A stretch of 26,060 bases of DNA from CAVYPR01 sp052145775 (GCA_052145775.1 JBKQNY010000147.1:1-26060), one strand, 5' to 3'. Shown: positions 1-9,093, counted from the first letter of the stretch. Notes: generated by a model from the letters alone, not told the origin. Numbers and translations: made by a program.

Positions 1-946
<946 letters not shown>

Positions 947-947
<1 letters not shown>

Positions 948-2011
948 CAGCCTGTCCCGGCCATCAACGCGGCGAACTCCTCGAAGAGGTAGCGGGCGTC
1001 GTGGGGGCCCGGTCCGGCCTCGGGGTGGTACTGCACCGAGAAGGCGCCGGCCGCCCCGTGGCGCACGCCCTCGACCACACCGTCGTTCAGGTTGACGTGG
1101 GTCACCTCGGCCCCCGGCACGTCGCGCACCGCGTAGTTGTGGTTCTGGGCGGTCACCTCGACCCGGCCGGTCGACAGCTGCTGCACCGGGTGGTTGCTGC
1201 CGTGGTGGCCGAAGGGCAGCTTGTAGGTCGTGCCCCCCAGCGCCGTGCACATGAGCTGGTGGCCGAGACAGATCCCGAACACCGGCACCCGGCCGAGCAG
1301 GTCGGCCACGGCGGCGGTGGGCCCGGGCAGGGCCGCGGGGTCGCCGGGGCCGTTGGAGAGGAAGACGCCGTCGGGCTCGGCCGCCAGCACCTCGGAGGCC
1401 GGCGTCGAGGCGGGCACCACGGTGACGGTGGCCAGCAGGGAGAGGTGGCGCAGCATCGTCTCCTTCACCCCGAAGTCGTAGGCGACGACCCGCAGGGGTC
1501 CCGACCCGCGCAGGTAGGGCACCTCGGTGGTGACCCCGACCACCAGATCGCGGCCGTCGGTCGGCGGGGCCGCGGCCGCCGCGGCCCGCAGCTCGCCCTC
1601 GGTGGCCGTGCCGAAGGCGCAGGGCATGGCCCCGCGGTCGCGCAGGTGCCGGGTCAGCCGCCGGGTGTCCACGCCGGTCAGCGCGGGCACCGAGTGGCGC
1701 ACGAGGAACGGCTCGAGCCCCTCGGTCGACCGCCAGTTGCTCGGCACCTCGCTCAGGTCCCGAACCACCGTGCCGCGGCAGAACGGTCGACGCGCCTCGT
1801 CGTCGGCCGAGGTGGTGCCGTAGTTGCCGATGTGGGGGTAGGTGAAGGCCACCACTTGGCCGGCGTAGGAGGGGTCGGTGAGGACTTCCTGGTAGCCGCT
1901 GAGGGCGGTGTTGAAGACGAGCTCGCCGGTGGTGACCGGGCGCGCTGCGCCGGCCGCCTCGCCGCCGAACACCTCCCCGTCGGCCAGGACCAGCAACGCC
2001 GGCTCCCTCAC
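947..2011 (-). CDS. carA: Carbamoyl-phosphate synthase small (glutaminase) subunit
   Basis: CarA hydrolyses glutamine and channels ammonia to CarB. The 354 residues are near the family norm. The N-terminal CPSase small-chain domain (GELVFNTALSGYQE, FTYPHIGNYG) spans about residues 1-150. The class I amidotransferase domain follows, with nucleophile Cys248 in GICLGHQ and the His329/Glu331 pair in QYHPEA, so the triad is complete. The start is GTG and overlaps the pyrC stop by four bases (GTGA); the stop shares a base with the carB ATG. Both junctions suggest translational coupling within the pyrimidine operon. Confidence 0.97.
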
Positions 2012-3291
2012 CGCAAGGCCTCGCCGTCGACCACCACGGGCTCGCCGAACAGCACCGTGTGGCGCACCCGGCCGGTGAGCTTGCGCCCGGCGTAAGGGGT
2101 GTTGCGGCTCCGGCTGGCCAGCCGGTCCGCCTCCACGGTCCAGGTGGCGGCGGGATCGACCACGCAGAGATTGGCCGGCCGCCCCGGAGCGACCGGTCCC
2201 CCGTGGCGGTCCGACAGCCCGGCGATGGCCGCCGGCTGCCAGCTCATGAGGGCCAGCACCCGCTCGGCCGGGAGGCCGAGCTCAGAGAGGGCCAGCGCCA
2301 CCGCGGTCTCGAGCCCCAGCATCCCGGGCGGCGCCTGGTCGAAGGGGAGCTCCTTGGACTCGGGCGGGTGGGGTGCGTGGTCGGTGGCCACGGCGTCGAG
2401 CGTGCCGTCGGCCAGCCCGGCGCGCACCGCGGCCACGTCGGCGGCGGCCCGCAGCGGCGGGTTGACCCGGAACACCGGGTCGTAGCCGGCGACCTCGGCG
2501 TCGGTGAGGACGAAGTGATGCGGGGCGGCCTCGGCCGTGACCGGGAGCCCCTCGGCCCGGGCCCGGCGGACCAACTCGACCGAGCCGGCCGTGGAGAGGT
2601 GGAGGAAGTGCAGTCGGGCCCCGGTCAGCCGCACCAGGGCGATGTCGCGGGCCACCATCACCTCCTCGGCCGCCGCCGGGGCGCCGGGCAGTCCGAGGCG
2701 CGACGACCACTCCCCCTCGTGCATGGCGCCACCGGCCGCCAGGTGCTCGTCCTCGCAGTGCTGGGCCAGGGTGACCCCCAGGCCGCGGGCGTAGTCGAGC
2801 GCCCGGCGCATGAGGGCGCCGTCTTGGACCCCGGCCCCGTCGTCGGTGAAGAGCCGCACCCCCAGCGCGGCCAGCTCGGCCAGGGGGGCGAGACGCTCCC
2901 CGGCCCGGCCCACGGTGATGGCCCCGGCCACCGCCACCTCGGCCGGGGCGTGGCGGCCGAGCTCGAGCACCTCCCGGGCGACGCCGGCTGCGTCGATGGG
3001 CGGCTCGGTGTTGGGCATGGCCACCACGGCGGTGTAGCCCCCCACCGCGGCCGCCCGCGCCCCGCTCTCAACGGTCTCGGCCTCCTCGCGCCCGGGCTGG
3101 CGCAGGTGGGTGTGCAGGTCGACCAGCCCCGGGGCCACCAGGCAGCCGTCGGCCTCGAGCACCTGGGCCCGGGCCGGGACCTCGAGGGAGGGACCCACCT
3201 CGACGACGACGCCGTTCTCCACCGCCACGTCGGCCCGGCGGCGGCCGCCGGCGTCGACGACCGTCCCACCCCGCACGACGAGCTCAGTCAC
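2008..3291 (-). CDS. pyrC: Dihydroorotase, class I type
   Basis: Dihydroorotase cyclises carbamoyl aspartate to dihydroorotate, step three of pyrimidine synthesis. Metal-site motifs are present: HTH at residues 60-62 followed by LRQPG, MPNTEP near 92-97, an Asp-Asp pair at 150-151, QHCEDEHL near 177, LHFLHLS with His231, and the catalytic ATDHAPH near 302-308. I placed the start at the GTG at 3291, giving 427 residues, because GGAGG lies nine bases upstream (3301-3305). A TTG seven codons earlier would place the start inside or before that ribosome site. With the GTG start the gene overlaps the pyrB stop by eight bases. Confidence 0.95.
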   Translation of the reverse strand: MTELVVRGGTVVDAGGRRRADVAVENGVVVEVGPSLEVPARAQVLEADGCLVAPGLVDLHTHLRQPGREEAETVESGARAAAVGGYTAVVAMPNTEPPIDAAGVAREVLELGRHAPAEVAVAGAITVGRAGERLAPLAELAALGVRLFTDDGAGVQDGALMRRALDYARGLGVTLAQHCEDEHLAAGGAMHEGEWSSRLGLPGAPAAAEEVMVARDIALVRLTGARLHFLHLSTAGSVELVRRARAEGLPVTAEAAPHHFVLTDAEVAGYDPVFRVNPPLRAAADVAAVRAGLADGTLDAVATDHAPHPPESKELPFDQAPPGMLGLETAVALALSELGLPAERVLALMSWQPAAIAGLSDRHGGPVAPGRPANLCVVDPAATWTVEADRLASRSRNTPYAGRKLTGRVRHTVLFGEPVVVDGEALR

Positions 3292-4264
3292 TTCCGGTCG
3301 CCTCCAGTCCAATGGAGGCGGCCGCCCCGCCCATGAGGAGGAAGAGGACGGCCATCCGCACGGCCACCCCGTTGGCCACCTGGCGGTTGGCCAGGTTCAC
3401 CGGCAGGTCAGCCACGTCAGCGGCGATCTCGACCCCGCGCACCATGGGGCCGGGGTGGGTGACCACCGCCGAGGGGTCGAGCAGGGCCGCCCGGCGTGGC
3501 GTCAGCCCCCAGTGCTCGGTGTACTCGCGCAGGCTCGGCACGAAGGCGCCGCTCCCCCGCTCGGCCTGCAGGCGCAGGAGTGAGACCACGTCGGCCTGCC
3601 TCAGGGCCGCCTCGAAGTCGGTGGCCACCTCGACCGGCCACCCCTCCAGGGAGGGCGGCAGCAGGCTGCCCGGGGCGGCCAGGGTCACGTCGGCCCCCAG
3701 GGCGTGGTAGGCGAGCACCTGGGAGCGCGCCACCCGACTGTGGAGGATGTCGCCCACAATGAGCACCCGCAGCCCGTCGAAGCAGCCGACGCCCTCGGGC
3801 AGTGCGCCGGCCCGCTCGGCCAACACCTGGCGGACGGTGAAGCAGTCCAGGAGTGCCTGGGTGGGGTGCTCGTGCCAGCCGTCGCCGGCGTTCACCACGT
3901 GCGCCCGACGGGCCCATCCGGCCACCTGGTGGCAGGCCCCCGACGAGGGGTGGCGCACCACCAGGGCGTCGATGCCCATCGCCTCGACGGTCTCGACCGT
4001 GTCGCGCAACGACTCGCCCTTCTTGACCGACGACGTCGCAGCCGAGAACGACAGGACGTCGGCCGAGAGACGCTTGGCCGCCGTCTCGAACGAGAGCCGG
4101 GTGCGGGTCGACTCCTCGAAGAACAAGGTGGCCACCACCCGTCCCCGCAGGGTGGGCACCTTGGGGATGGCCCTGCGCTCGACCTCGGCGAAGGCCTCGG
4201 CCACGCGCAGGACCTCGGCGATGCCGTCCGGACCGAGGTCAGCCACCGACAGCAGGTGTGTCAC
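3284..4264 (-). CDS. pyrB: Aspartate carbamoyltransferase catalytic subunit
   Basis: PyrB condenses carbamoyl phosphate with aspartate. At 326 residues it is slightly longer than the usual roughly 310. The carbamoyl-phosphate loop STRTR (residues 52-56, in FFEESTRTRLSFE), the 80s-loop lysine in SVKKGESLRDT, and the HPTQALLD signature at 133-140 are all present. The GTG start overlaps the pyrR stop by four bases (GTGA), and the 3' end overlaps pyrC. No regulatory pyrI gene is seen beside it, as is normal where PyrR controls the operon. Confidence 0.97.
   Translation of the reverse strand: MTHLLSVADLGPDGIAEVLRVAEAFAEVERRAIPKVPTLRGRVVATLFFEESTRTRLSFETAAKRLSADVLSFSAATSSVKKGESLRDTVETVEAMGIDALVVRHPSSGACHQVAGWARRAHVVNAGDGWHEHPTQALLDCFTVRQVLAERAGALPEGVGCFDGLRVLIVGDILHSRVARSQVLAYHALGADVTLAAPGSLLPPSLEGWPVEVATDFEAALRQADVVSLLRLQAERGSGAFVPSLREYTEHWGLTPRRAALLDPSAVVTHPGPMVRGVEIAADVADLPVNLANRQVANGVAVRMAVLFLLMGGAAASIGLEATGSD
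3301..3305 (-). promoter_or_regulatory. Ribosome binding site deciding the pyrC start
   Basis: GGAGG on the minus strand lies nine bases before the GTG at 3291, inside the 3' end of pyrB. It favours this GTG over the in-frame TTG at 3312 as the pyrC start. Confidence 0.65.
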
Positions 4265-4830
4265 CGCTGCTCCAGGGTCCCGATGGTGACGCCGTCCTCG
4301 CCGACGTCGACCATCTCCTCCCGGCGGGTGGGCAGGTTCTTGCCCACGTAGTCGGGCCGGATGGGCAGCTCGCGGTGGCCCCGGTCGATCATGACGGCGA
4401 GCTGGACGGCGCGGGCCCGGCCGTAGTCGCCCAAGGCGTTGAGGGCCGCCCGCACCGTGCGGCCGGTGAACAGCACGTCGTCGACGAGCACCACCACTCG
4501 TCCGGCCAGGTCCACCGGGACGGTGGTGGTCGCCTCGGGCAGCACGGGCCGCAAGCCGATGTCGTCGCGGTAGAAGGCGACGTCGAGGGTGCCCACCGGG
4601 ACCTCGACCCCCTCCACCTCCTGCATCACCGCCGCCATGCGGCTGGCCAGGGGCACCCCGCCGGTCTGCAGGCCGATGAGGACGACGTCGTCGAGGCCGC
4701 CGTTGCGCTCGGCCACCTCATGGGACATGCGGGTGAGGGCGCGCTGGACGTCCGAGGCGGAGAGGACTTGGGAGTGGGGGACGAACACGCCACCCAGGGG
4801 CCGGGTATGGCTGCGCTCGCGTTCGGCCAC
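4261..4830 (-). CDS. pyrR: PyrR bifunctional pyrimidine regulator / uracil phosphoribosyltransferase
   Basis: PyrR senses UMP and PRPP and binds pyr mRNA to lower expression; many members also convert uracil to UMP. The 189-residue product is typical. The PRPP-binding loop VVVLVDDVLFTGRT lies near residues 112-125, preceded by the family segments ALTRMSHEVAERN and LIGLQTGG. I chose the GTG at 4830 because AGGAGG stands four bases upstream; the frame runs on upstream without a credible start. It is the first gene of the pyr operon, and a PyrR-type RNA site lies in its own leader, suggesting autoregulation. Confidence 0.95.
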   Translation of the reverse strand: MAERERSHTRPLGGVFVPHSQVLSASDVQRALTRMSHEVAERNGGLDDVVLIGLQTGGVPLASRMAAVMQEVEGVEVPVGTLDVAFYRDDIGLRPVLPEATTTVPVDLAGRVVVLVDDVLFTGRTVRAALNALGDYGRARAVQLAVMIDRGHRELPIRPDYVGKNLPTRREEMVDVGEDGVTIGTLEQR

Positions 4831-4834
4831 TGCT

Positions 4835-4840
4835 CCTCCT
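4835..4840 (-). promoter_or_regulatory. Strong Shine-Dalgarno of pyrR
   Basis: AGGAGG on the minus strand, four bases before the pyrR GTG. Only six bases separate it from the PyrR-box hairpin at 4847-4866, so protein bound there would probably block the ribosome. Confidence 0.75.
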
Positions 4841-4846
4841 GTCCGT

Positions 4847-4866
4847 ACGGGCCTCACGGGACCCGC
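4847..4866 (-). promoter_or_regulatory. PyrR-binding RNA hairpin (PyrR box) in the pyr operon leader
   Basis: The minus-strand RNA contains GGUCCCGUGAGGCC (4863-4850), which agrees at 12 of 14 positions with the known PyrR-binding consensus ARUCCNGNGAGGYU. It is embedded in a five-pair stem, GCGGG (4866-4862) with CCCGU (4851-4847), that displays the conserved loop. In mycobacteria PyrR is reported to repress translation from a comparable site near the ribosome binding site; the position here fits that mode. No terminator with a U-run was seen, so classical Bacillus-style attenuation is less likely. Confidence 0.75.
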
Positions 4867-4883
4867 TTCACGGTCAGGTCCCG

Positions 4884-4889
4884 ACACTA
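4884..4889 (-). promoter_or_regulatory. Candidate -10 box for the pyr operon
   Basis: TAGTGT on the minus strand would start transcription near 4877 and give a leader of about 47 nt containing the complete PyrR hairpin and ribosome site. No convincing -35 is visible. The operon may also receive read-through from nusB. Confidence 0.4.
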
Positions 4890-5030
4890 CACCGACGACC
4901 GGCCCGCCGGCACGTGACGGCGCGTTGGCCCGCCGTCGTGGGCACCGAGCAGCCGGCCGCCGCCTTCGACCGCGCCCGTACGGCGCTGGCCGGGTCTCCC
5001 CCGAACGCCTCGCCGCCTTCTTGGGGCCGT

Positions 5031-5423
5031 CTACGTCGGACGGACCTCGGCGGCCACCGCCGAGAGCACGCCGTTCACGAACCGGCCCGACTCCTCGGTC
5101 GAGTAGGTCTTGGCCAAGTCGACCGCCTCGTCGATGATCACGGCCACGGGCGGACCGTCGGGGTCGAGGAGCTCGGCCACCCCCATCCGCAGCACCAGGC
5201 GGTCGACCACGGCCATGCGGTCGAGCGGCCAGCCGACCGAGGCCGCGGTCAGGAGCGAGTCGCACTCGGCCCGGTGAGCCTCGGCCGCCTCGACTAGCGA
5301 GCGGGCGAAGTCGTCCGGCGCCACCGGCAGCGCGGCCAGCACCGCCGTCGGGCTCTCACCCTTGAGTTCGGCCTCGTAGAGGAGCGACAGCGCCCGCTCG
5401 CGCGACCGGTGCCGTGTCCCCAC
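5031..5423 (-). CDS. nusB: Transcription antitermination factor NusB
   Basis: NusB joins NusE (S10) on boxA RNA in the rRNA antitermination complex. The 130-residue, all-helical protein shows family segments at the N-terminus (RHRSRERALSLLYEAEL) and C-terminus (IIDEAVDLAKTYSTEESGRFVNGVL), close to the family's usual length. The GTG start shares one base with the efp TAG stop. It ends the upstream operon; a 200-bp gap separates it from pyrR. Confidence 0.96.
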   Translation of the reverse strand: MGTRHRSRERALSLLYEAELKGESPTAVLAALPVAPDDFARSLVEAAEAHRAECDSLLTAASVGWPLDRMAVVDRLVLRMGVAELLDPDGPPVAVIIDEAVDLAKTYSTEESGRFVNGVLSAVAAEVRPT

Positions 5424-5983
5424 TACGCCCGGGTGAGGTACTCGCCGCTACGCGTGTCGACCTTGATGACGTCCCCGGGGTTGACGAACAGCGGCACCTG
5501 GACCACCAGGCCCGTCTGGAGGGTGGCCGGCTTGCGGGCGCCCGACACCCGGTCACCCTGCATGCCCGGCTCGGTGTCGGTGACCGTCAGCTCGACCGCG
5601 GCGGGCAGGTCGACACCGACGATCTCCCCCTCGTAGAGCTGCAGGACCGCCTCGTCGGTCTCCTTCAGGTAGCTGGCGGTGTCGCCCAGGGCGGCCGGCG
5701 GCACCTGCAGCTGCTCGTAGGAGGTGGTGTCCATGAAGACGTACTCGTCACCGTCGCGGTAGAGGAACTGCATCTCTCGCTTCTCGATGATGGCCTGCTC
5801 GAGCTTCTCGTCGGCCCGGTAGGTGCGCTCGACCACCGCCCCGGTGCGGACGTTCTTCAGCTTGGTCCGCACGAAAGCACCGCCCTTGCCCGGCTTGACG
5901 TGCTGGAACTCGACCACCCCGAACAGCCCCTCGGGCAGGTCGAGCGTCATCCCGTTCTTGAGGTCGTTGGTGGACACGGGCAT
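5423..5983 (-). CDS. efp: Translation elongation factor P
   Basis: EF-P rescues ribosomes stalled on polyproline. The 186 residues match the three-domain family: an N-terminal KOW-like domain, then two OB domains ending in the signature GDVIKVDTRSGEYLTR. The loop lysine is Lys33 in VKPGKGGAF. Actinobacterial EF-Ps are reported to work with an unmodified lysine in a PGKGP context, whereas here the residue after PGKG is Gly. I chose the ATG at 5983, which overlaps the pepQ stop by one base; upstream extension of the frame only runs into pepQ. Confidence 0.97.
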   Translation of the reverse strand: MPVSTNDLKNGMTLDLPEGLFGVVEFQHVKPGKGGAFVRTKLKNVRTGAVVERTYRADEKLEQAIIEKREMQFLYRDGDEYVFMDTTSYEQLQVPPAALGDTASYLKETDEAVLQLYEGEIVGVDLPAAVELTVTDTEPGMQGDRVSGARKPATLQTGLVVQVPLFVNPGDVIKVDTRSGEYLTRA

Positions 5984-7092
5984 CAGGCAGGTACGTCCTT
6001 CGTGAAGGTGGTGAGCGCTCGGCTTCCGCCATCGGTGACGACCAGGGTGTCTTCGATGCGCACCCCGCCGACGCCGGGGAGGTAGACCCCCGGCTCGACC
6101 GTGACGACGACGCCGGGCGCGAGGATAGCAGTGCCCAGCTGGCTGACCGTCGGTGCCTCGTGGATGTCGAGCCCCACGCCGTGGCCCGTCCCGTGCTCGA
6201 AGGCGTCGGCCCATCCGGCCTCGGCGATGACCGTCCGGCAGACCTCGTCGACCTCCTTGGCGCCCACTCCCGGGCGCACCGCGGCCACGCCGGCGGCCTG
6301 CGACTGCCGCACCACCTCGAAGACCCGCGCCAGCTCGCCGGTCGGCTCGCCGCCGATGCAGAAGGTCCGGGTCATGTCCGAGCGGTAGCCCTCGAAGGTC
6401 GCCCCGAAGTCCACGACCACCGGGTCTCCGCGCCGGATGGGGCGGTCGGTCGGTCGGTGGTGGGGCTTGGCCGAGTTCTCACCGGCGGCCACGATCGTCT
6501 CGAAGGCGGTGGACTCGGCCCCGCCCCGGCGCATGGCGGTGTCGAGGGCCAGGGCGAAGGCCTCCTCGGTCGGCCCCTCCACCTCGACGCCCGCCAGGAG
6601 GGGGAGCACCTCGGCCAGCGCCGCGTCGGCGATGGCCGCCGCCCGGGCCATGCGGGCCACCTCGCCCTCGTCCTTCACCTCGCGCAGGGCCTCGACCACC
6701 CCGGTGGTGGCCACCACCTCGCACCCCTCGAGCAGCTCGGTCCACCGGCGGCTGGCCGACCAGCTCACCGAGTCGGCCTCGAGCCCCACCCGCCCGGCCC
6801 CGCCCACCAGGTCCCGCACCGCCTCGCGCTGAGCGCTCGCCGCCCCGATGGAGATCTCGACCGGCGCCCCCGAGGCCGACACCTGTTGGGCCGACTGGGT
6901 TCGGTAGCGGCCGTCGGTGGTGAGCAGCGCCCCCTGGGCGCTCACGGCCAGGACGCCGGCGGAGCCGGTGAACCCGGTCAGGTAGCGGACGTTGGCCAGC
7001 TCGGTAACGACCAGCGCCTCCACCCCGGCCTCGTTGAACCGGGCCCGCAGCCGCTCCAGCCTCCCGGCCACCGACAGCGGGGGCAGCGTCAT
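5983..7092 (-). CDS. pepQ: M24 family Xaa-Pro peptidase (PepQ/PepP-like)
   Basis: A cytosolic dinuclear-metal peptidase cleaving Xaa-Pro bonds; whether it is a dipeptidase or an aminopeptidase cannot be told from sequence. It has 369 residues: a creatinase-like N-terminal domain to about 135, then the pita-bread catalytic domain. All five metal ligands are visible: Asp228 and Asp239 (VVDFGATFEGYRSDMTR), His304 (GTGHGVGL), Glu333 (TVEPGVY) and Glu347 (RIEDT). The ATG overlaps the aroQ stop by four bases. Neighbouring efp is a common actinobacterial association, both dealing with proline-rich peptides. Confidence 0.93.
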   Translation of the reverse strand: MTLPPLSVAGRLERLRARFNEAGVEALVVTELANVRYLTGFTGSAGVLAVSAQGALLTTDGRYRTQSAQQVSASGAPVEISIGAASAQREAVRDLVGGAGRVGLEADSVSWSASRRWTELLEGCEVVATTGVVEALREVKDEGEVARMARAAAIADAALAEVLPLLAGVEVEGPTEEAFALALDTAMRRGGAESTAFETIVAAGENSAKPHHRPTDRPIRRGDPVVVDFGATFEGYRSDMTRTFCIGGEPTGELARVFEVVRQSQAAGVAAVRPGVGAKEVDEVCRTVIAEAGWADAFEHGTGHGVGLDIHEAPTVSQLGTAILAPGVVVTVEPGVYLPGVGGVRIEDTLVVTDGGSRALTTFTKDVPA

Positions 7093-7535
7093 GTGGCACC
7101 CCCGACCGGGAGCAGGCGGCCGACCGCCTCCATGGCCAGCACGTAGCCGAGCCCCCCGAAGCCGGCGATAGACCCGTCGGCCACCGGGGCGATCACCGAG
7201 GTGTGGCGGAACGGCTCGCGGGCGGCCGGGTTCGACAGGTGGAGCTCCACCACCACCCCCTCGAAGGCGGCCAGGGCGTCGTGCAGCGACCACGAGGTGT
7301 GCGAGAGCGCGCCGGCGTTCACCACCAGCGCCGCGCAGCGGCCCCGGGCGTCGTGGACGGCGTCGATGAGACGACCCTCGTCGTTGCTCTGGAGGTGCTC
7401 GACCTCCAGCCCGAGCCGGCGACCGGCCTCGGTGGCTGCGGCCACGTGGTCCTCGAGCGCGGCCGTGCCGTAGATCTCGGGCTGGCGCTGGCCCAGCAGG
7501 TCGAGGTTCGGCCCCGACACGAGCAGCACCCTCAC
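7089..7535 (-). CDS. aroQ: Type II 3-dehydroquinate dehydratase
   Basis: It dehydrates 3-dehydroquinate to 3-dehydroshikimate, the third shikimate-pathway step. At 148 residues it has type II length. Signatures are GPNLDLLGQRQPEIYG with Arg17 and Tyr22, NAGALSHTS at 73-81, and ELHLSN with His99. The GTG start overlaps the aroB stop by four bases (GTGA), and its stop overlaps the pepQ ATG. Confidence 0.96.
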   Translation of the reverse strand: MRVLLVSGPNLDLLGQRQPEIYGTAALEDHVAAATEAGRRLGLEVEHLQSNDEGRLIDAVHDARGRCAALVVNAGALSHTSWSLHDALAAFEGVVVELHLSNPAAREPFRHTSVIAPVADGSIAGFGGLGYVLAMEAVGRLLPVGGAT

Positions 7536-8593
7536 GGCCGGCGTCCCATCTCCGCAAGGGTAGCCAGCGCGGCGTCCCGGTCGACCCCCCGCACCGTCTC
7601 GACACCGTCAGGACCGTCGAGGACGAAGGTGAGGTCGTGGCTGGCCTTCTTGTCCCGCCCCATGGCCTCCGCCAGCGCCCCGGCGTCGGAGCCGGCCGGC
7701 AGGTCGGCCGAGAGGCCGAAGCCGGCCACCACGGCGCGGTGCAGGTCGACGCGCGCCTCGTCGATCCGGCCCAGCCGCCGGGCGAGAAGGGCGGCGTAGA
7801 CGAGGCCGACCGCCACCGCCTCGCCGTGGCGCAGCCGACGGGCGGGGTCGTCGAAGCCCGCCGCCTCCAGGGCGTGGGCCAGGGTGTGGCCGTAGTTGAG
7901 GACCGCACGGCGTCCTCCCTCGCGTTCGTCGGCGGCCACCACCGCGGCCTTGATGGCCACGCAGCGGGCCACCTGCTCGTCGAGGGGGAGCGAGAGCAGC
8001 GAGGCGTCGGGCGTCCCCTCGCCCAAGAAGGCGTACTTGGCCATCTCCCCCCGCCCGCAGGCCCACTCGCCGGGCTCGAGGGTGGCCAGGGTGGCGGTGT
8101 CGCACAGGACCGCCGCCGGCTGCCAGAACGCCCCGACCAGGTTCTTGCCCTCGGGCAGGTTGACCCCGGTCTTCCCGCCCACCGCCGCGTCCACCTGGGC
8201 CAGGAGCGAGGTGGCCACGTTCACGTAGGCCACCCCGCGGTGGTAGGCGGCGGCGGCGTAGCCGGCCACGTCGGTCACGACCCCTCCCCCCACCGCCACC
8301 ACCACGTCGGTGCGGGCCAGGCCGTCGCGGGCGAAGCCGCGGCAGAGCGCTTCCACCGTGGCCAGGGACTTCGCCCCCTCGCCGTCGGGGACCGTCTGGA
8401 CCGTGCAGCCGATCCCAGGATCGAGGTCGGCGAACCAATCCGCCCCCGCCGGTCCGGCCTGGGTCACCACGGCGGCCCGTCGCGCCCCGGGCACCCGCTC
8501 GGCCACCACCCGGGCCAGCTCGTGTCGGGCCCCGTCGCCCACGAGGACGTCGTAGCGCCGGGAGGGTCCGAGCTCCACCCCGACGGTGATCAC
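7532..8593 (-). CDS. aroB: 3-Dehydroquinate synthase
   Basis: It converts DAHP to 3-dehydroquinate using NAD and a divalent metal. The 353 residues are typical. The nucleotide-binding VGGGVVTD (101-108), DAAVGGKTG (135-143), Glu in GEMAKY (182-187), NYGHT with His236, and HGEAVAVG with His256 cover the metal and substrate site. GTG start; four-base overlaps with aroK upstream and aroQ downstream indicate coupled translation. Confidence 0.97.
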   Translation of the reverse strand: MITVGVELGPSRRYDVLVGDGARHELARVVAERVPGARRAAVVTQAGPAGADWFADLDPGIGCTVQTVPDGEGAKSLATVEALCRGFARDGLARTDVVVAVGGGVVTDVAGYAAAAYHRGVAYVNVATSLLAQVDAAVGGKTGVNLPEGKNLVGAFWQPAAVLCDTATLATLEPGEWACGRGEMAKYAFLGEGTPDASLLSLPLDEQVARCVAIKAAVVAADEREGGRRAVLNYGHTLAHALEAAGFDDPARRLRHGEAVAVGLVYAALLARRLGRIDEARVDLHRAVVAGFGLSADLPAGSDAGALAEAMGRDKKASHDLTFVLDGPDGVETVRGVDRDAALATLAEMGRRP

Positions 8594-9093
8594 GTGAGCG
8601 CCGCCAGCACGGCGTCGGCCACCGCCGCGGGGGACGACCCGTCGACGTCGACCGCGGCGTCGGCCACCTCGGCGTAGAAGGGGCGGCGCACCGCCTCGAG
8701 CCGGGCCAGCTCAGCCGCCGGGCGGTCCTCCAGCAGGGGACGGCCGGCCCCGTCGCCCACCCGACCGGCCAGGGTGGCGGGGTCGGCCCGCAGCCACACC
8801 ACGGTCCCCGACCGGCGGATCAGCGCCCGGTTGGCCGGGTCGAGAACCGCGCCCCCGGCCACCGACACCACCACCGGCCCGTCCGTGGCCACCGCCCGGG
8901 CCAGCACCTCGGCCTCGGCCGCCCGGAAGGCGGCCTCCCCTCGCTCGGCGAAGAGCTCGGGCACCGTGCGCCCGGTGGCCGCCTCCACCTCGGCGTCGGA
9001 GTCGGCGTAGGGGCAGCCGAGCCGCTCGGCCACCAGCCGGCCGACGGTGGTCTTCCCGGCCCCCATCATGCCGACCAGCAGGACCTTGGTCAC
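8590..9093 (-). CDS. aroK: Shikimate kinase
   Basis: It phosphorylates shikimate at the 3-hydroxyl. It is 167 residues with Walker A GMMGAGKT (8-15), DSD (31-33), the shikimate-contact segment RGEAAFR, and lid GRPLLED. The usual GGG shikimate-binding turn reads AGG (79-81); the first glycine is replaced by alanine, a mild change. The GTG at 9093 overlaps the aroC stop by four bases and is preferred over a long upstream extension that lies in aroC's alternative frame. Confidence 0.95.
   Translation of the reverse strand: MTKVLLVGMMGAGKTTVGRLVAERLGCPYADSDAEVEAATGRTVPELFAERGEAAFRAAEAEVLARAVATDGPVVVSVAGGAVLDPANRALIRRSGTVVWLRADPATLAGRVGDGAGRPLLEDRPAAELARLEAVRRPFYAEVADAAVDVDGSSPAAVADAVLAALT

Larger units (their letters stand above)
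4831..5030 (-). other. Intergenic region between nusB and pyrR
   Basis: About 200 bases without a plausible gene. The half near pyrR holds the -10 candidate, PyrR hairpin and Shine-Dalgarno listed separately. The half near nusB has one short GC hairpin (4972-4986, five pairs) with no U-tract, which I do not call a terminator. Confidence 0.6.

Noticed and set aside
4972..4986. Short GC hairpin downstream of nusB as a terminator
   Set aside because: Only five pairs and no U-tract; similar hairpins occur by chance at this base composition.
4831..5265. Upstream extension of the pyrR frame
   Set aside because: It runs through the promoter, the PyrR hairpin and nusB in another frame with non-coding composition; the GTG at 4830 has a strong ribosome site.
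5983..7908. Extension of the pepQ reading frame to 7908
   Set aside because: The added N-terminal part is low-complexity and lies over aroQ and aroB; homology begins at the ATG at 7092.
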